Of a stretch of 24,411 bases of DNA, positions 16,442-24,364 are shown piece by piece. The DNA is from a bacterium UBP1_UBA4783 (GTDB taxonomy: Bacteria; Krumholzibacteriota; Krumholzibacteriia; Krumholzibacteriales; Krumholzibacteriaceae): the NCBI GenBank assembly GCA_002403075.1, contig DHHB01000093.1, positions 84,756 to 109,166 on the forward strand, in the 5' to 3' direction. Made by a program: the position numbers and the translations under genes. The notes below the pieces were generated by a model, which worked only from the letters and a program-made list of their open reading frames with translations, did not search any database and was not told where the DNA came from. How positions within the stretch are numbered: position 1 is the first letter of the stretch; each line of letters starts with the position of its first letter.

Positions 16442-18456
16442 GCCTTCCCTTCCCCCCGAGCGGGCGCGAGCCCTCCGGAGGGCTCGCGATGCGCGCGTCT
16501 TCCGCCGGAATCGTTTTCTCGTCGTTTCCCGACGGATGGCTGACATGGTATGCGCGGGCGGCGGCCCAAGTCAAGCGATGTCGTTCCTCCCGCGCGCCGC
16601 CCGCGATCGTTCCGGCGAGCCGGAAAGCGAGGCGAGAACACGGCGGGATCGATCAGGCGGCCCGCCGCCGGTTCGACGATCTCGAACCGCAGCGCGGCTT
16701 CCTCCGCAGAGACTGCCCGCCCGCGACCGGGAGGGAAACGCGGTCCCGTCACGACGACGACGAGCCCCGCGGCTTCGATCCTCGTTCCGGCGCTGACGGC
16801 GGTCACGGCGATCCCCTTCGATTCGAGAGCCGCGAGCCTCCGTTCGTCGCGGGACGCCGCGTACGGGCCGCACACGACCTCGCGTACGTTCAGCCTGTCC
16901 GCCAGATGGAACAGGCCGTGATCCGCGCGAGGGGCCGCCGGAACGAGAACGCACCGGTCGACGCCGCGGACGCCCCGTCGCCAGAGAAGCCGCTCGAGCC
17001 GGGACGCCTCGCGACGCCCGAACCGGTCGCCGAGAAACAGAACGCCGCCGCCCGCGGCAAGATACGCGTACCCGTCGTCGAGGGACTGAACCGGTTCCTC
17101 CGGCTTCGACCCGCCTCCACCGGCGCAGGTCCCTGCCGCGCGACGGGCGACGACGGGAAGGCAAAAGGACGCGGCGATGAGCGCGGCGGAGACCGCGAAA
17201 ACCGCCCCCCGCCTCCCGCGCCGCCCGAGGGCGATCGCCGCCGCCGCAACCCCGCACGCGTAGAGGAGACCGTTCACGTCCCCCGCGACGATCGCCGGCT
17301 GCGGCAGGCGGACGAAGGCGGCCGGAACCGCCTCCAGCAACCGGCACAGAAGCTCGATCGGCGGCGCGAGAAGAAAGCGCACGGGCGAAAAGGGGACGAA
17401 CGTGTAGATCGCCGCCGCGTAGATGAGCGCGGTGAACGGAAGCGATACGACCACGTTGACGAGCGGCGAGACGAGCGGCGCCCGCCCGAAGAGCGAGAGC
17501 ACGAGCGGCAGGGCGGCGAACTGCACGGCGCACGTGATGACCGCGGGATAGGTGAGGACGCGGATCGCCGTTCCCCCCGCTCCGCGAGGCGTCATCCTTC
17601 CGATCGCGCGCGTGACAGGGACGCCGATCGCGGCGATTCCGAGGACCGCCGCGAAGGAGAGCTCGAACCCCGCCTCGAACACGGCCGCCGTGTCGATCGC
17701 GGCGACGGCGAACGATCCGAGTACGAGCGAACCGAGGAGATCCGCCGGGAGACCGGCGAACCGGTAGGCCGCGACCGCCACGGCGAGCGCGAGGGCGCGA
17801 ACGAGGGAGGCCGGGAAGCAGGCGAGCGACGCGTACAGGGCGAGCAGGGCGAGAAGCGCGCCGTCGCGGAACCGGCGGGCCGGCAGAAACAGCGAGAGGA
17901 GCTTCGCGAGAGGAACCGCGACGACGCCGAGATGGAGACCGCTCAGGGCGAGGAAGTGGGCGATGCCGAGATAGGAGTAGCGCTCGCGCAGGGAAGGGCC
18001 GAGCCCCCGCCGGTCGCCGAGCACGAGCGCGCCGACGAACCCCCTTCCCCTGCGGGAGAGCCGCCCGTCGTCGAGGAGCGCGACGAAACGCGAGCGGGTC
18101 CCGCTCATCGAGAGCGACGCGATCCTCCCGGGACGTCCGCCGGCAGGCGCGCCCCCGCCCTCTCCCCCGTCCCGGCGGCCGACCTCGGCCGCGCGCGGAA
18201 GGGGTTCGCCGGCGGCCTCGCGCCCGAGCCCCGCCGTCTGCCAAAGCACGATCGCGCCGACGGCGAGCGCCGCGAAACGGGCGAAGGGGCGCGCGTCGAT
18301 TCCATACCCGTATCCGGCCCGGGAACTCGCGGTCCGCCCGCTCACGATCCACGCCCCGGCGATCGCGGCCGCCGCCGCCGTCCCCGCCGCCGCGCCCCAT
18401 GCCCCCGGCGGGTACGCCATGCCCACAATGAAAAACGCAGCCCACCACCGCATCAT
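16426..18456 (-). CDS. comEC: ComEC/Rec2-type DNA uptake channel with a degenerate C-terminal domain
   Basis: Inner-membrane channel family that moves single-stranded DNA into the cell during transformation. The 676 residues begin with membrane helices (the DUF4131-like region, here short and with a reduced OB part). The competence domain follows at about 130-420, with IAHFLALSGLHLGVVAVPL near residue 165 and many hydrophobic helices (for example LVNVVVSLPFTALIYAAAIY). After residue 430 the chain resembles a metallo-beta-lactamase domain (GGGVLFLGDRFGRRE, then VLVPAAPRADHGLFHL). It lacks the HxHxDH metal motif, keeping only Asp512-His513, and ends in a basic tail of about 60 residues without recognisable structure. 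The ATG has GGGAGG about six bases upstream. The stop lies inside purN. Confidence 0.9.
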   Translation of the reverse strand: MMRWWAAFFIVGMAYPPGAWGAAAGTAAAAAIAGAWIVSGRTASSRAGYGYGIDARPFARFAALAVGAIVLWQTAGLGREAAGEPLPRAAEVGRRDGGEGGGAPAGGRPGRIASLSMSGTRSRFVALLDDGRLSRRGRGFVGALVLGDRRGLGPSLRERYSYLGIAHFLALSGLHLGVVAVPLAKLLSLFLPARRFRDGALLALLALYASLACFPASLVRALALAVAVAAYRFAGLPADLLGSLVLGSFAVAAIDTAAVFEAGFELSFAAVLGIAAIGVPVTRAIGRMTPRGAGGTAIRVLTYPAVITCAVQFAALPLVLSLFGRAPLVSPLVNVVVSLPFTALIYAAAIYTFVPFSPVRFLLAPPIELLCRLLEAVPAAFVRLPQPAIVAGDVNGLLYACGVAAAAIALGRRGRRGAVFAVSAALIAASFCLPVVARRAAGTCAGGGGSKPEEPVQSLDDGYAYLAAGGGVLFLGDRFGRREASRLERLLWRRGVRGVDRCVLVPAAPRADHGLFHLADRLNVREVVCGPYAASRDERRLAALESKGIAVTAVSAGTRIEAAGLVVVVTGPRFPPGRGRAVSAEEAALRFEIVEPAAGRLIDPAVFSPRFPARRNDRGRRAGGTTSLDLGRRPRIPCQPSVGKRRENDSGGRRAHREPSGGLAPARGEGKAWPMQ

Positions 18457-18526
18457 CGTCCGCCTCCCGCGCCGCGCCGTTCACGCTTCGGGCGGGAACG
18501 CCCCGCGGGCGCCCCGTCCGAGCCCG

Positions 18527-19822
18527 TCATTCGCCGTAGAAAACGACTCTGTTCTTCCCCTCCTCCTTCGCCTCGTAGAGCGCCTTGTCGGCCATCCGGA
18601 GGAGCTGGCTCTCGTTCTGGGCGTTTCCCGGGTAGATGCATCCTCCGACGCTTATCGTGACTTTCACCTTGCGCCCGTCCTCGAGCGCGTGCTCCGCCCG
18701 CGCGACGACGCCGCGTATTCGCTCGGCCGTCCGGCGCGCGGAGTCGGCTCCCGCGCCGGGCAGGAGCACGACGAACTCCTCGCCCCCGTAGCGGAATATG
18801 AGATCGATCTTTCGCAGCGAGCGCCGGACCGTCTGCGCGACGAGCCGGAGCACGCCGTCGCCGGTCTCGTGGCCGTACGTGTCGTTCACCTTTTTGAAAT
18901 CGTCGATGTCCATGATGAGAAAGCCGAAGCTCGACCGCGAGCGGTTCGCGCGCTCGATCTCGAGCGGCAATTGAAGCTCGTAGTAGTTCCGGTTGTGCAC
19001 GCGCGTCATCCGGTCGACGGAGACCATGGTCTCGAGATGCCTGTTGTTCTCGAGGAGGCGCACGATGCCCTGGCCGAGAATGGAGAAGTTCGAGACCGCC
19101 CCCCGGTCCAGCGCATCGACGGGAAGGTGCGCCTCGAGGATCGCCCAGCGGATGTCGCGGGCGAGCAGCGGAATCAAGAGCACCGATGCGGTGCCGGGCT
19201 CGATGTCGAACGCGCTCTCCCCCCGATGCTCTCCCGAGAGCCGAATGAGGGTATGCGGCGCGCTTCCCGTGAGGCAGGCGTGATAGAAGCGGCGTTTGAG
19301 CGCCTCGCCCTGCGGGAGAAAGGCCGCCGATCCGCGCGTCCAATCCCGCGTCGCCGGCGCGGCGTTCAGAAAGAGGAGCTTCGCGCGGGCGCCCCCGACG
19401 ATATGCCGCGCGAGGGCCAGCATCTCCTCGACGCGGCCGGCGATCGTCTTCGGCGAGTCGTTGAGCGCGAGGGACGAGATGATTCCGGCGAAGACCGAGG
19501 GAACGATCCGGTCGCCGGCGGGCTCGCGACCCGTCGCCGCGCGCCACTCGTCCGCCGTCATGACGAGACTGAGACGCATCGCCTCGCGCGCCGAGCGGTA
19601 GCCCAACGAAACGCTCCGCTCCGTGTGCGTCCGTCCGTCCCGACGGAACTCGCCGAGCGCGCACAGATCCTCGAGCGCGAGATAGGCCTGCTCGACGCAC
19701 GAAATCCGCGATCCTTCGGCGAGGGCGCCGTCGATCGCCGCCCGCCGCTCCTCGGAAAGCCGGCGGCGGGGGATGATCCGGGTGAGAAGGTACCGGTAGT
19801 CCTTGTCGCTCTCACGGTGCAT
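18527..19822 (-). CDS. Diguanylate cyclase with GAF-like sensor domain
   Basis: 431 residues. The C-terminal GGDEF domain (about 265-431) should make cyclic di-GMP from two GTP. It has SVDRMTRVHNRNYYELQL, FGFLIMDIDDFKKVNDTYGH and the active-site motif GGEEF at 346-350. A product-inhibition I-site is present as RKID at 337-340, the usual five residues before GGEEF. Residues from about 115 to 250 look like a GAF domain (LLFLNAAPATRDW, ASVLLIPLLARDIRWAI), and the first 100 residues are helical and unrecognised. No membrane helix is seen, so it is cytoplasmic. I chose the ATG at 19822 because AAGAAGG lies six bases upstream. comEC follows 70 bases after the stop. Confidence 0.94.
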   Translation of the reverse strand: MHRESDKDYRYLLTRIIPRRRLSEERRAAIDGALAEGSRISCVEQAYLALEDLCALGEFRRDGRTHTERSVSLGYRSAREAMRLSLVMTADEWRAATGREPAGDRIVPSVFAGIISSLALNDSPKTIAGRVEEMLALARHIVGGARAKLLFLNAAPATRDWTRGSAAFLPQGEALKRRFYHACLTGSAPHTLIRLSGEHRGESAFDIEPGTASVLLIPLLARDIRWAILEAHLPVDALDRGAVSNFSILGQGIVRLLENNRHLETMVSVDRMTRVHNRNYYELQLPLEIERANRSRSSFGFLIMDIDDFKKVNDTYGHETGDGVLRLVAQTVRRSLRKIDLIFRYGGEEFVVLLPGAGADSARRTAERIRGVVARAEHALEDGRKVKVTISVGGCIYPGNAQNESQLLRMADKALYEAKEEGKNRVVFYGE

Positions 19823-19838
19823 GGCAGACCTTCTTCGC

Positions 19839-19856
19839 CCCGCCGCGCGCGGCGGG
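19839..19856. repeat. Perfect 18-base palindrome in the diguanylate cyclase leader
   Basis: The sequence CCCGCCGCGCGCGGCGGG reads the same on both strands. It lies between the likely transcript start (near 19869) and the ribosome-binding site (19835-19829) of the diguanylate cyclase gene. In RNA it would fold into a seven-pair GC stem with a four-base loop; in DNA it could be a two-fold operator. No T-run follows it, so it is not a simple attenuator. Confidence 0.5.
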
Positions 19857-19875
19857 CGATCGTTCCTCTCCCTCA

Positions 19876-19904
19876 AGTATACTACAGCCCGCGCCTTCAT
19901 TCCA
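19876..19904 (-). promoter_or_regulatory. Candidate promoter of the diguanylate cyclase gene
   Basis: On the minus strand TATACT (19881-19876) matches five of six bases of a sigma-70 minus-10 box. The sequence 17 bases upstream, TGGAAT, is a weak minus-35 match. Transcription would start near 19869, giving a leader of about 47 bases before the ATG at 19822. The site lies in a short AT-rich patch of the divergent gap. Confidence 0.45.
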
Positions 19905-19945
19905 CCTGCGATCGCGCCCCCCGCCCGGCCTCCGACCGCAAATGC

Positions 19946-19974
19946 TTGTACACGAAAGCGCCATGCGCTATATT
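19946..19974 (+). promoter_or_regulatory. Sigma-70-like promoter of mltD, probably giving a leaderless mRNA
   Basis: TTGTAC (19946-19951) and TATATT (19969-19974) are separated by exactly 17 bases. The expected transcript start, six to eight bases after the minus-10 box, falls at 19981-19982, which is the A of the mltD ATG or the base before it. No ribosome-binding site precedes the ATG. Confidence 0.65.
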
Positions 19975-19981
19975 GACCCCG

Positions 19982-21874
19982 ATGCGACCGCACGCGGCAG
20001 CGACCTTCCGTCTCGGCGCCATAGCGCTCCTCTGCGCGGCGCTACCCGCCCTCTCGGGGTGCATCCTCTCCGGCGGCGGCGCCGCGGCCGGCGGCGTCCG
20101 GACCGGCGAGCGGAGCGAGGACGACCTGCATCGCCGCTATCCCCAGCTTCGCGTTCTCGAGCAGAAGCTCGCGCGCGCCTCCGCTCATTTCTATTTCGGA
20201 GAATACGAGCTCGCCGCCGCGGCGGCCCGCGATCTCGTGTCGAGCGTCGAGGAGGTCCGCGCGGCGGGCCCCGATCCCGACATGTGCGACCGCATCGATT
20301 ACCTCGACGAGCGCGCCATGAGCCTCCTGCAGCGCATGGCGGACGACGAGATCGAGGACGGCTGCCTCTCCGGCATGAACGCCCTCATCGACTCGCTCGC
20401 GCGATGCGCCGTGGTCGACGAGGAGATCGAGATCGAATTCAACGCGAAGACCAACCATTGGATCGACTATTTTCAGGGGAGCGGGCGGAAGCATTTCGCG
20501 AAATGGCTCGGACGCGTCGAGGAGCATCGCGGCGTCATCGAGCCGATCCTCGTCGAGGTGGGCGTGCCGCGGGATCTCCTCTACCTCGCCGTCATCGAGA
20601 GCGGACTCAACCTTTCGGCTCGCTCGTACATGAAGGCCGTCGGCCCGTGGCAGTTCATGGCCGGCACGGCGGGGCTGTTCGGCCTGCGGATCAACTGGTG
20701 GATCGACGAGCGCAAGGACCTCGTCGCCGCCACGTACGCCGCGGCGAATTACCTCAAATATCTCCACGAGATATTCGGCGCGTGGCCGCTGGCGCTCGCC
20801 GCGTACAACTGCGGCGAGAACCGCGTGGCGTACGCGATAACCCGGCAGCGCACGATCGACTACTGGCGCCTCGACCTGCCCACCCAAACGGAATGGTTCG
20901 TGCCGAAATTCATGGCGGCGCTCGCGATCGGGCGCGACCCCGAGGCCTACGGGTTCCAGCGCCCGGGCGAGGCGCCTCCCGCTTTCGACATCGTGGACGT
21001 CGACCGGCCCATCGAGCTCCGCGCGATCGCCGAGGCGGCGGGATGCTCGCTCGCCGACATCAAGTCGCTCAACCCGCAGCTCAAGCGCTGGGCGACGCCG
21101 CCCGACATGGTCGTCGAGGTGAAGGTGCCCCGGGGCGCCGGCGTCGCCACCGCGGAGCGTCTCGCGACTATGAAGACGGCGGGCCTCTCGACGATCGTCC
21201 AGCACCGGGTGAAGCGCGGCGAAACCCTCTCGTCGATCGCCGCCCAGCACGAGGTCACGGTCAAGGATCTCAAGCGCGCCAACGAGATGGGATCGTCGAG
21301 CACGATACGGGCGGGAAATATTCTCCTCGTGCCGGTCAAGGATCTTCGTCGATCCCCCCGCCTCGCGAGCGCGCCCTCCTACCGGTCTCCCGACCGCCAG
21401 CCCCCGCGTTCCCTGCTGCCGCTCCTTTCCGCGGTCGACGGCGAGCGCGTGATCCGGCACGTCGTGCGGAAAAACGACACGATCATCAAAATCGCGGAGC
21501 GCTTCAACGTGCACCTCGCCGACCTTCGGGCGTGGAACAACCTCACGCGCGAATCTATCGTGAAACCCGGCGACACCCTCTCGATCCGTCTCGCGCCGGA
21601 GCGGCCGGCGGGCGGGACAACGGCCGCGGAGCCCGCCGCGGCGGGCGGCTCGACCCGTTCCGACGCCCTTCGCGTCGTGCCCGACGGGGAAGCGCGGGAT
21701 GAGGCCGTCGCCGCGGAATGGCTCGTTCACGTCGTTCGCAAGGGAGACACGCTGAGCTCGATCAGCAGGCGGTACAACGTCCGCCTCTCCGATCTTCTCG
21801 CGTGGAACGGCAAAACCGCGCGCAGCACGTTGTATCCGGGAAACCGCATCAAGATCCGCGTGGAGAAGAACTAG
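19982..21874 (+). CDS. mltD: Lytic transglycosylase lipoprotein with LysM repeats (MltD-like)
   Basis: 630 residues. The signal peptide ends in a lipobox (LPALSGC, lipidated Cys27), so the protein should be anchored to a membrane facing the periplasm. The GH23 domain spans about 190-310, with LLYLAVIESGLNLSARSYMK (catalytic Glu206), AVGPWQFMAGTAGLFGL and LALAAYNCGENRV. A degenerate LysM-like segment follows near 343-386, then three clear peptidoglycan-binding LysM modules at about 407-452 (HRVKRGETLSSIAAQH), 491-536 and 581-626 (HVVRKGDTLSSISRRYNV). This order matches MltD, which has two LysM modules in E. coli. It is the only plus-strand gene here, divergent from the diguanylate cyclase gene and convergent with glgC. 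The ATG was chosen for the lipoprotein signal directly after it. Confidence 0.95.
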   Translation: MRPHAAATFRLGAIALLCAALPALSGCILSGGGAAAGGVRTGERSEDDLHRRYPQLRVLEQKLARASAHFYFGEYELAAAAARDLVSSVEEVRAAGPDPDMCDRIDYLDERAMSLLQRMADDEIEDGCLSGMNALIDSLARCAVVDEEIEIEFNAKTNHWIDYFQGSGRKHFAKWLGRVEEHRGVIEPILVEVGVPRDLLYLAVIESGLNLSARSYMKAVGPWQFMAGTAGLFGLRINWWIDERKDLVAATYAAANYLKYLHEIFGAWPLALAAYNCGENRVAYAITRQRTIDYWRLDLPTQTEWFVPKFMAALAIGRDPEAYGFQRPGEAPPAFDIVDVDRPIELRAIAEAAGCSLADIKSLNPQLKRWATPPDMVVEVKVPRGAGVATAERLATMKTAGLSTIVQHRVKRGETLSSIAAQHEVTVKDLKRANEMGSSSTIRAGNILLVPVKDLRRSPRLASAPSYRSPDRQPPRSLLPLLSAVDGERVIRHVVRKNDTIIKIAERFNVHLADLRAWNNLTRESIVKPGDTLSIRLAPERPAGGTTAAEPAAAGGSTRSDALRVVPDGEARDEAVAAEWLVHVVRKGDTLSSISRRYNVRLSDLLAWNGKTARSTLYPGNRIKIRVEKN

Positions 21875-23142
21875 AGCCGGTCCTCGCCCGCCACGTAATG
21901 CCCGCCATCCTCGATATCCGCGTCGGGAACGACCCCATTTTCGAGGGAACCGCTCACGAGGCAATTCGTGCCGATCCGCACGCGCGGCGGGATGACCGTT
22001 CGCTTTCCGACGAGCGTGATGCCGCAGTCGAGGTAGGACGGCTGCAGCTTGTTCGGCACGGACGGGTCCCCCGAGCCGATCCGCGCCCGGGCGCCGACGA
22101 CGACGCCCTTGTCCATGATGACCCCCCGCACATCGGCGTTCGCCCCGACGACGCAATCGTCGAACAGGATCGAGCGCTCCACCGTCGCGCCCCGCTCGAC
22201 GCGGACCCCCGGGGAAAGGATCGACGACCGGACGGAACCGTCGATGACGCAGCCGTTGCAGACGAGGGAATTGCGGACGTCCCCTCGGCGGGAAACGACG
22301 AACGGCGCCCGGTCGTCCGGCGTGCTGAGGACGGGGGCCGTATGGCCGTGCAGCCTCAACCGGGACCTGTCGGAGAGAAGCTCGAGACTCGCGAGGTAAT
22401 AGCTCTTCACCGTGCCGATATCGAGCCAGTACCCCTTGAACGGAAACGCCGCGATCTTGCGCCGGCCGACGAGGTAGGGAATGACGTGCTTGCCGAAATC
22501 GAGCGCGTCGTATTTCGCTTCGAGTTGTTTCAGAAGCGATACGAGAAACTCCTTTTCGAATATATAGATACCCATTGACGCGAGGCTGCTGCTGCTGCGA
22601 GGCGGCTTCTCCTCGAACTTCACGATATCGCCCTCCCGATCGAGCGTGGCGATACCGAATTCGCGCACGAGGGAGCGCGGAACCCTCACCACCCCGAGAG
22701 AGGCGGGTCTTCCCGAACGTTCGTGGAAATCGATGAACTCCCGGTAGTCCATCCGATAGACGTGATCGCCCGACAGGATGAGGAGCCGGTCGACGTCGAG
22801 CGTACGCAGGAGCGGGAGGTTCTGGAAGAGCGCGTCCGCCGTCCCGCGGTACCAGTCGACCGCCTGATACCCGAGATGCGGATGCAGAACGTGGAGCCCT
22901 CCCGTCATCCGGTCGAGATCCCACGGTTTGCCGATGCCGATGTGCCTGACGAGGGACCGCGAGATATACTGCGTGAACACGTACACCTCGTCGACGCCCG
23001 AGCGGATGCAGTTCGTGAGGGTGAAATCGATGATGCGGTAGCGTCCGCCGAAGGGAACGGCGGGCTTGGCGCGGTAGCGGCTGAGCAGACTGAGCCGCTT
23101 GCCCACCCCGCCGGCGAGTATGAACGCCGCCGTCCCGCTCAT
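21871..23142 (-). CDS. glgC: Glucose-1-phosphate adenylyltransferase, catalytic-type copy
   Basis: Makes ADP-glucose from ATP and glucose-1-phosphate, the committed step of glycogen synthesis. The 423 residues begin with FILAGGVGKRLSLLSRYRAK, keeping the Arg (residue 16) and Lys (26) linked to catalysis in this family, and PAVPFGGRYRIIDFTLTNC. DWYRGTADALFQN, the metal-binding Asp126 in LILSGDHVYRMDY and the glucose-phosphate-binding Lys179 in VKFEEKP are all present. The C-terminal part is a left-handed beta-helix (VRVERGATVERSILFDDCVV). The start overlaps the stop of the upstream paralogue as ATGA, so the two are made together and probably form a hetero-oligomer. The stop codon shares CTAG with the opposing mltD stop. 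Confidence 0.94.
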   Translation of the reverse strand: MSGTAAFILAGGVGKRLSLLSRYRAKPAVPFGGRYRIIDFTLTNCIRSGVDEVYVFTQYISRSLVRHIGIGKPWDLDRMTGGLHVLHPHLGYQAVDWYRGTADALFQNLPLLRTLDVDRLLILSGDHVYRMDYREFIDFHERSGRPASLGVVRVPRSLVREFGIATLDREGDIVKFEEKPPRSSSSLASMGIYIFEKEFLVSLLKQLEAKYDALDFGKHVIPYLVGRRKIAAFPFKGYWLDIGTVKSYYLASLELLSDRSRLRLHGHTAPVLSTPDDRAPFVVSRRGDVRNSLVCNGCVIDGSVRSSILSPGVRVERGATVERSILFDDCVVGANADVRGVIMDKGVVVGARARIGSGDPSVPNKLQPSYLDCGITLVGKRTVIPPRVRIGTNCLVSGSLENGVVPDADIEDGGHYVAGEDRL

Positions 23143-24326
23143 GGCCTCTCCCGACTCCCGACGCTCGCGTGCGGTTCGACGGCGGCGCCGCGCCCCACGG
23201 CGGCGCCGGAAGCGATCCGGGCCTTTCGGCCGACCACCGCGACGGAATCCGCGGCATCCGAACTCCTTCCGCGCGCGGCCCCTCCCACCGTCGCCCCGCT
23301 CCCCACGACGACGAATTTGTCGAGAATCGCCCGACGAACCGCCGCCCCGGCCCCGACGCGGGAAAAGGAGAACACGATGCTGTCCTCGACGAGGGCGCCG
23401 CGTTCCACGGTGACGCCCGGGAAGAGGATCGATCCGCTCACGGTCCCGCCGATGACGCAGCCGTCCGCGATGATCGAGTTCGAGACGCGGGCGCTCTCCG
23501 AGCATCGCGCCGGCGGCAACTCGCTCTCCCTCGTGTACACCGGCCGGCGTTCGTCCGCGATGAGGGACCGGCGTTCGAGCAGCTGCAGCGAGGCTCGGTA
23601 GAAGCTCGCAATCGAGCCGATATCCTCCCAGTACCCCTCGAACGGATAAGCGGCGACGGCGCGGCGGGCGATCGCCGGCATGACGATGTCGAAGACGATA
23701 TCGACCCGGTCGGGACCGAGCGCTCCGAGCAGAAAATCCCGCCGGAACACGTAGATGCCGAGCGAGGCGAAGCGGTCGCTCGACGAAGTCGGCTTCTCCC
23801 GGAAGGCCGTGACGACGCCGGTCCGCGAGCACCGAACCATGCCGAACCGGGACCGTTGCCGCGCCGGGATCTCCTTCGTCACGAGCGTCACGTCCAGCCC
23901 CCGGGCGATATGGCGCTCGATGAGCGGGCGGTAGTCCATTCCGTACACCTGATCCCCCGAGAGCACGAGGATCGTTTCGGCCTTCGAGTTCCGGATGAGA
24001 TCGACGTTCTGGTACAGCGCGTCCGCCGTGCCGAGGTACCAGTTCGCCGCCTCGCCGTTGTGCGTCGGCTGCAGGATGGAGACCCCGCCGCTGCGCCGGT
24101 CGAGATCCCAGGGCTTTCCCGTTCCGATGTGGTCGATGAGCGATTTCGGAGAATATTGCGCGAGTATCGCGATGTCCACTATGCCGGAATGGACGCAGTT
24201 CGAAAGGCAGAAATCGATCACGCGGTAGCGGCCCCCGAACGGAACGGCGCTCTTCGCGCGCTGGCGCGTGAGCACGCCGAGCTCGGTGCCGGTTCCCCCG
24301 GCGAGTATCAGCGCGAGAGATTTCAC
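23139..24326 (-). CDS. ADP-glucose pyrophosphorylase paralogue, probably non-catalytic or regulatory
   Basis: 395 residues, clearly related to GlgC over the full length: AVPFGGRYRVIDFCLSNC, NWYLGTADALYQN, LVLSGDQVYGMDY, FREKP and a C-terminal left-handed beta-helix. Several signature residues differ. The nucleotide loop reads LAGGTGTELG with Glu15 where the family has Arg, RAKPA is RAKSA, WYRGTADA is WYLGTADA, and SGDH is SGDQ. Asp125 and Lys178 remain. Loss of the equivalent Arg is known to impair catalysis in plant large subunits, so this copy is likely a regulatory partner, comparable in role to Firmicute GlgD. The GTG at 24326 is preferred because AGGGG lies about five bases upstream; a TTG directly before it is in frame. 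Confidence 0.85.
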   Translation of the reverse strand: MKSLALILAGGTGTELGVLTRQRAKSAVPFGGRYRVIDFCLSNCVHSGIVDIAILAQYSPKSLIDHIGTGKPWDLDRRSGGVSILQPTHNGEAANWYLGTADALYQNVDLIRNSKAETILVLSGDQVYGMDYRPLIERHIARGLDVTLVTKEIPARQRSRFGMVRCSRTGVVTAFREKPTSSSDRFASLGIYVFRRDFLLGALGPDRVDIVFDIVMPAIARRAVAAYPFEGYWEDIGSIASFYRASLQLLERRSLIADERRPVYTRESELPPARCSESARVSNSIIADGCVIGGTVSGSILFPGVTVERGALVEDSIVFSFSRVGAGAAVRRAILDKFVVVGSGATVGGAARGRSSDAADSVAVVGRKARIASGAAVGRGAAVEPHASVGSRERP

Positions 24327-24339
24327 CAAACCCCTGAAC

Positions 24340-24364
24340 GTCCGGCGCGGGTCGGCCGCCGGAC
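24340..24364. repeat. Inverted repeat upstream of the glgC paralogue
   Basis: GTCCGGCG and CGCCGGAC form a perfect eight-base stem around a nine-base loop, 14 bases upstream of the GTG start. It could be a leader hairpin or the end of an upstream transcript. No T-run follows on the minus strand. The 82 bases between this gene and the window edge hold no other clear element. On the minus strand a frame from the edge stops at 24379-24381 and could be the last ten codons of another gene, but that is too short to judge. Confidence 0.3.

Noticed and set aside
16429..18660. A 743-codon plus-strand frame opposite comEC, very rich in Arg, Glu, Gly and Asp
   Set aside because: Low-complexity composition without domains; the opposite strand encodes a convincing membrane protein with the ComEC motif.
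18419..19981. A long in-frame extension upstream of the mltD ATG
   Set aside because: It lies antisense to the diguanylate cyclase gene, and the lipoprotein signal peptide begins only at 19982, directly after a good promoter.
20042..23257. A 1071-codon minus-strand frame across mltD and glgC
   Set aside because: It is out of frame with the clear GlgC and antisense to MltD, with no domain of its own.
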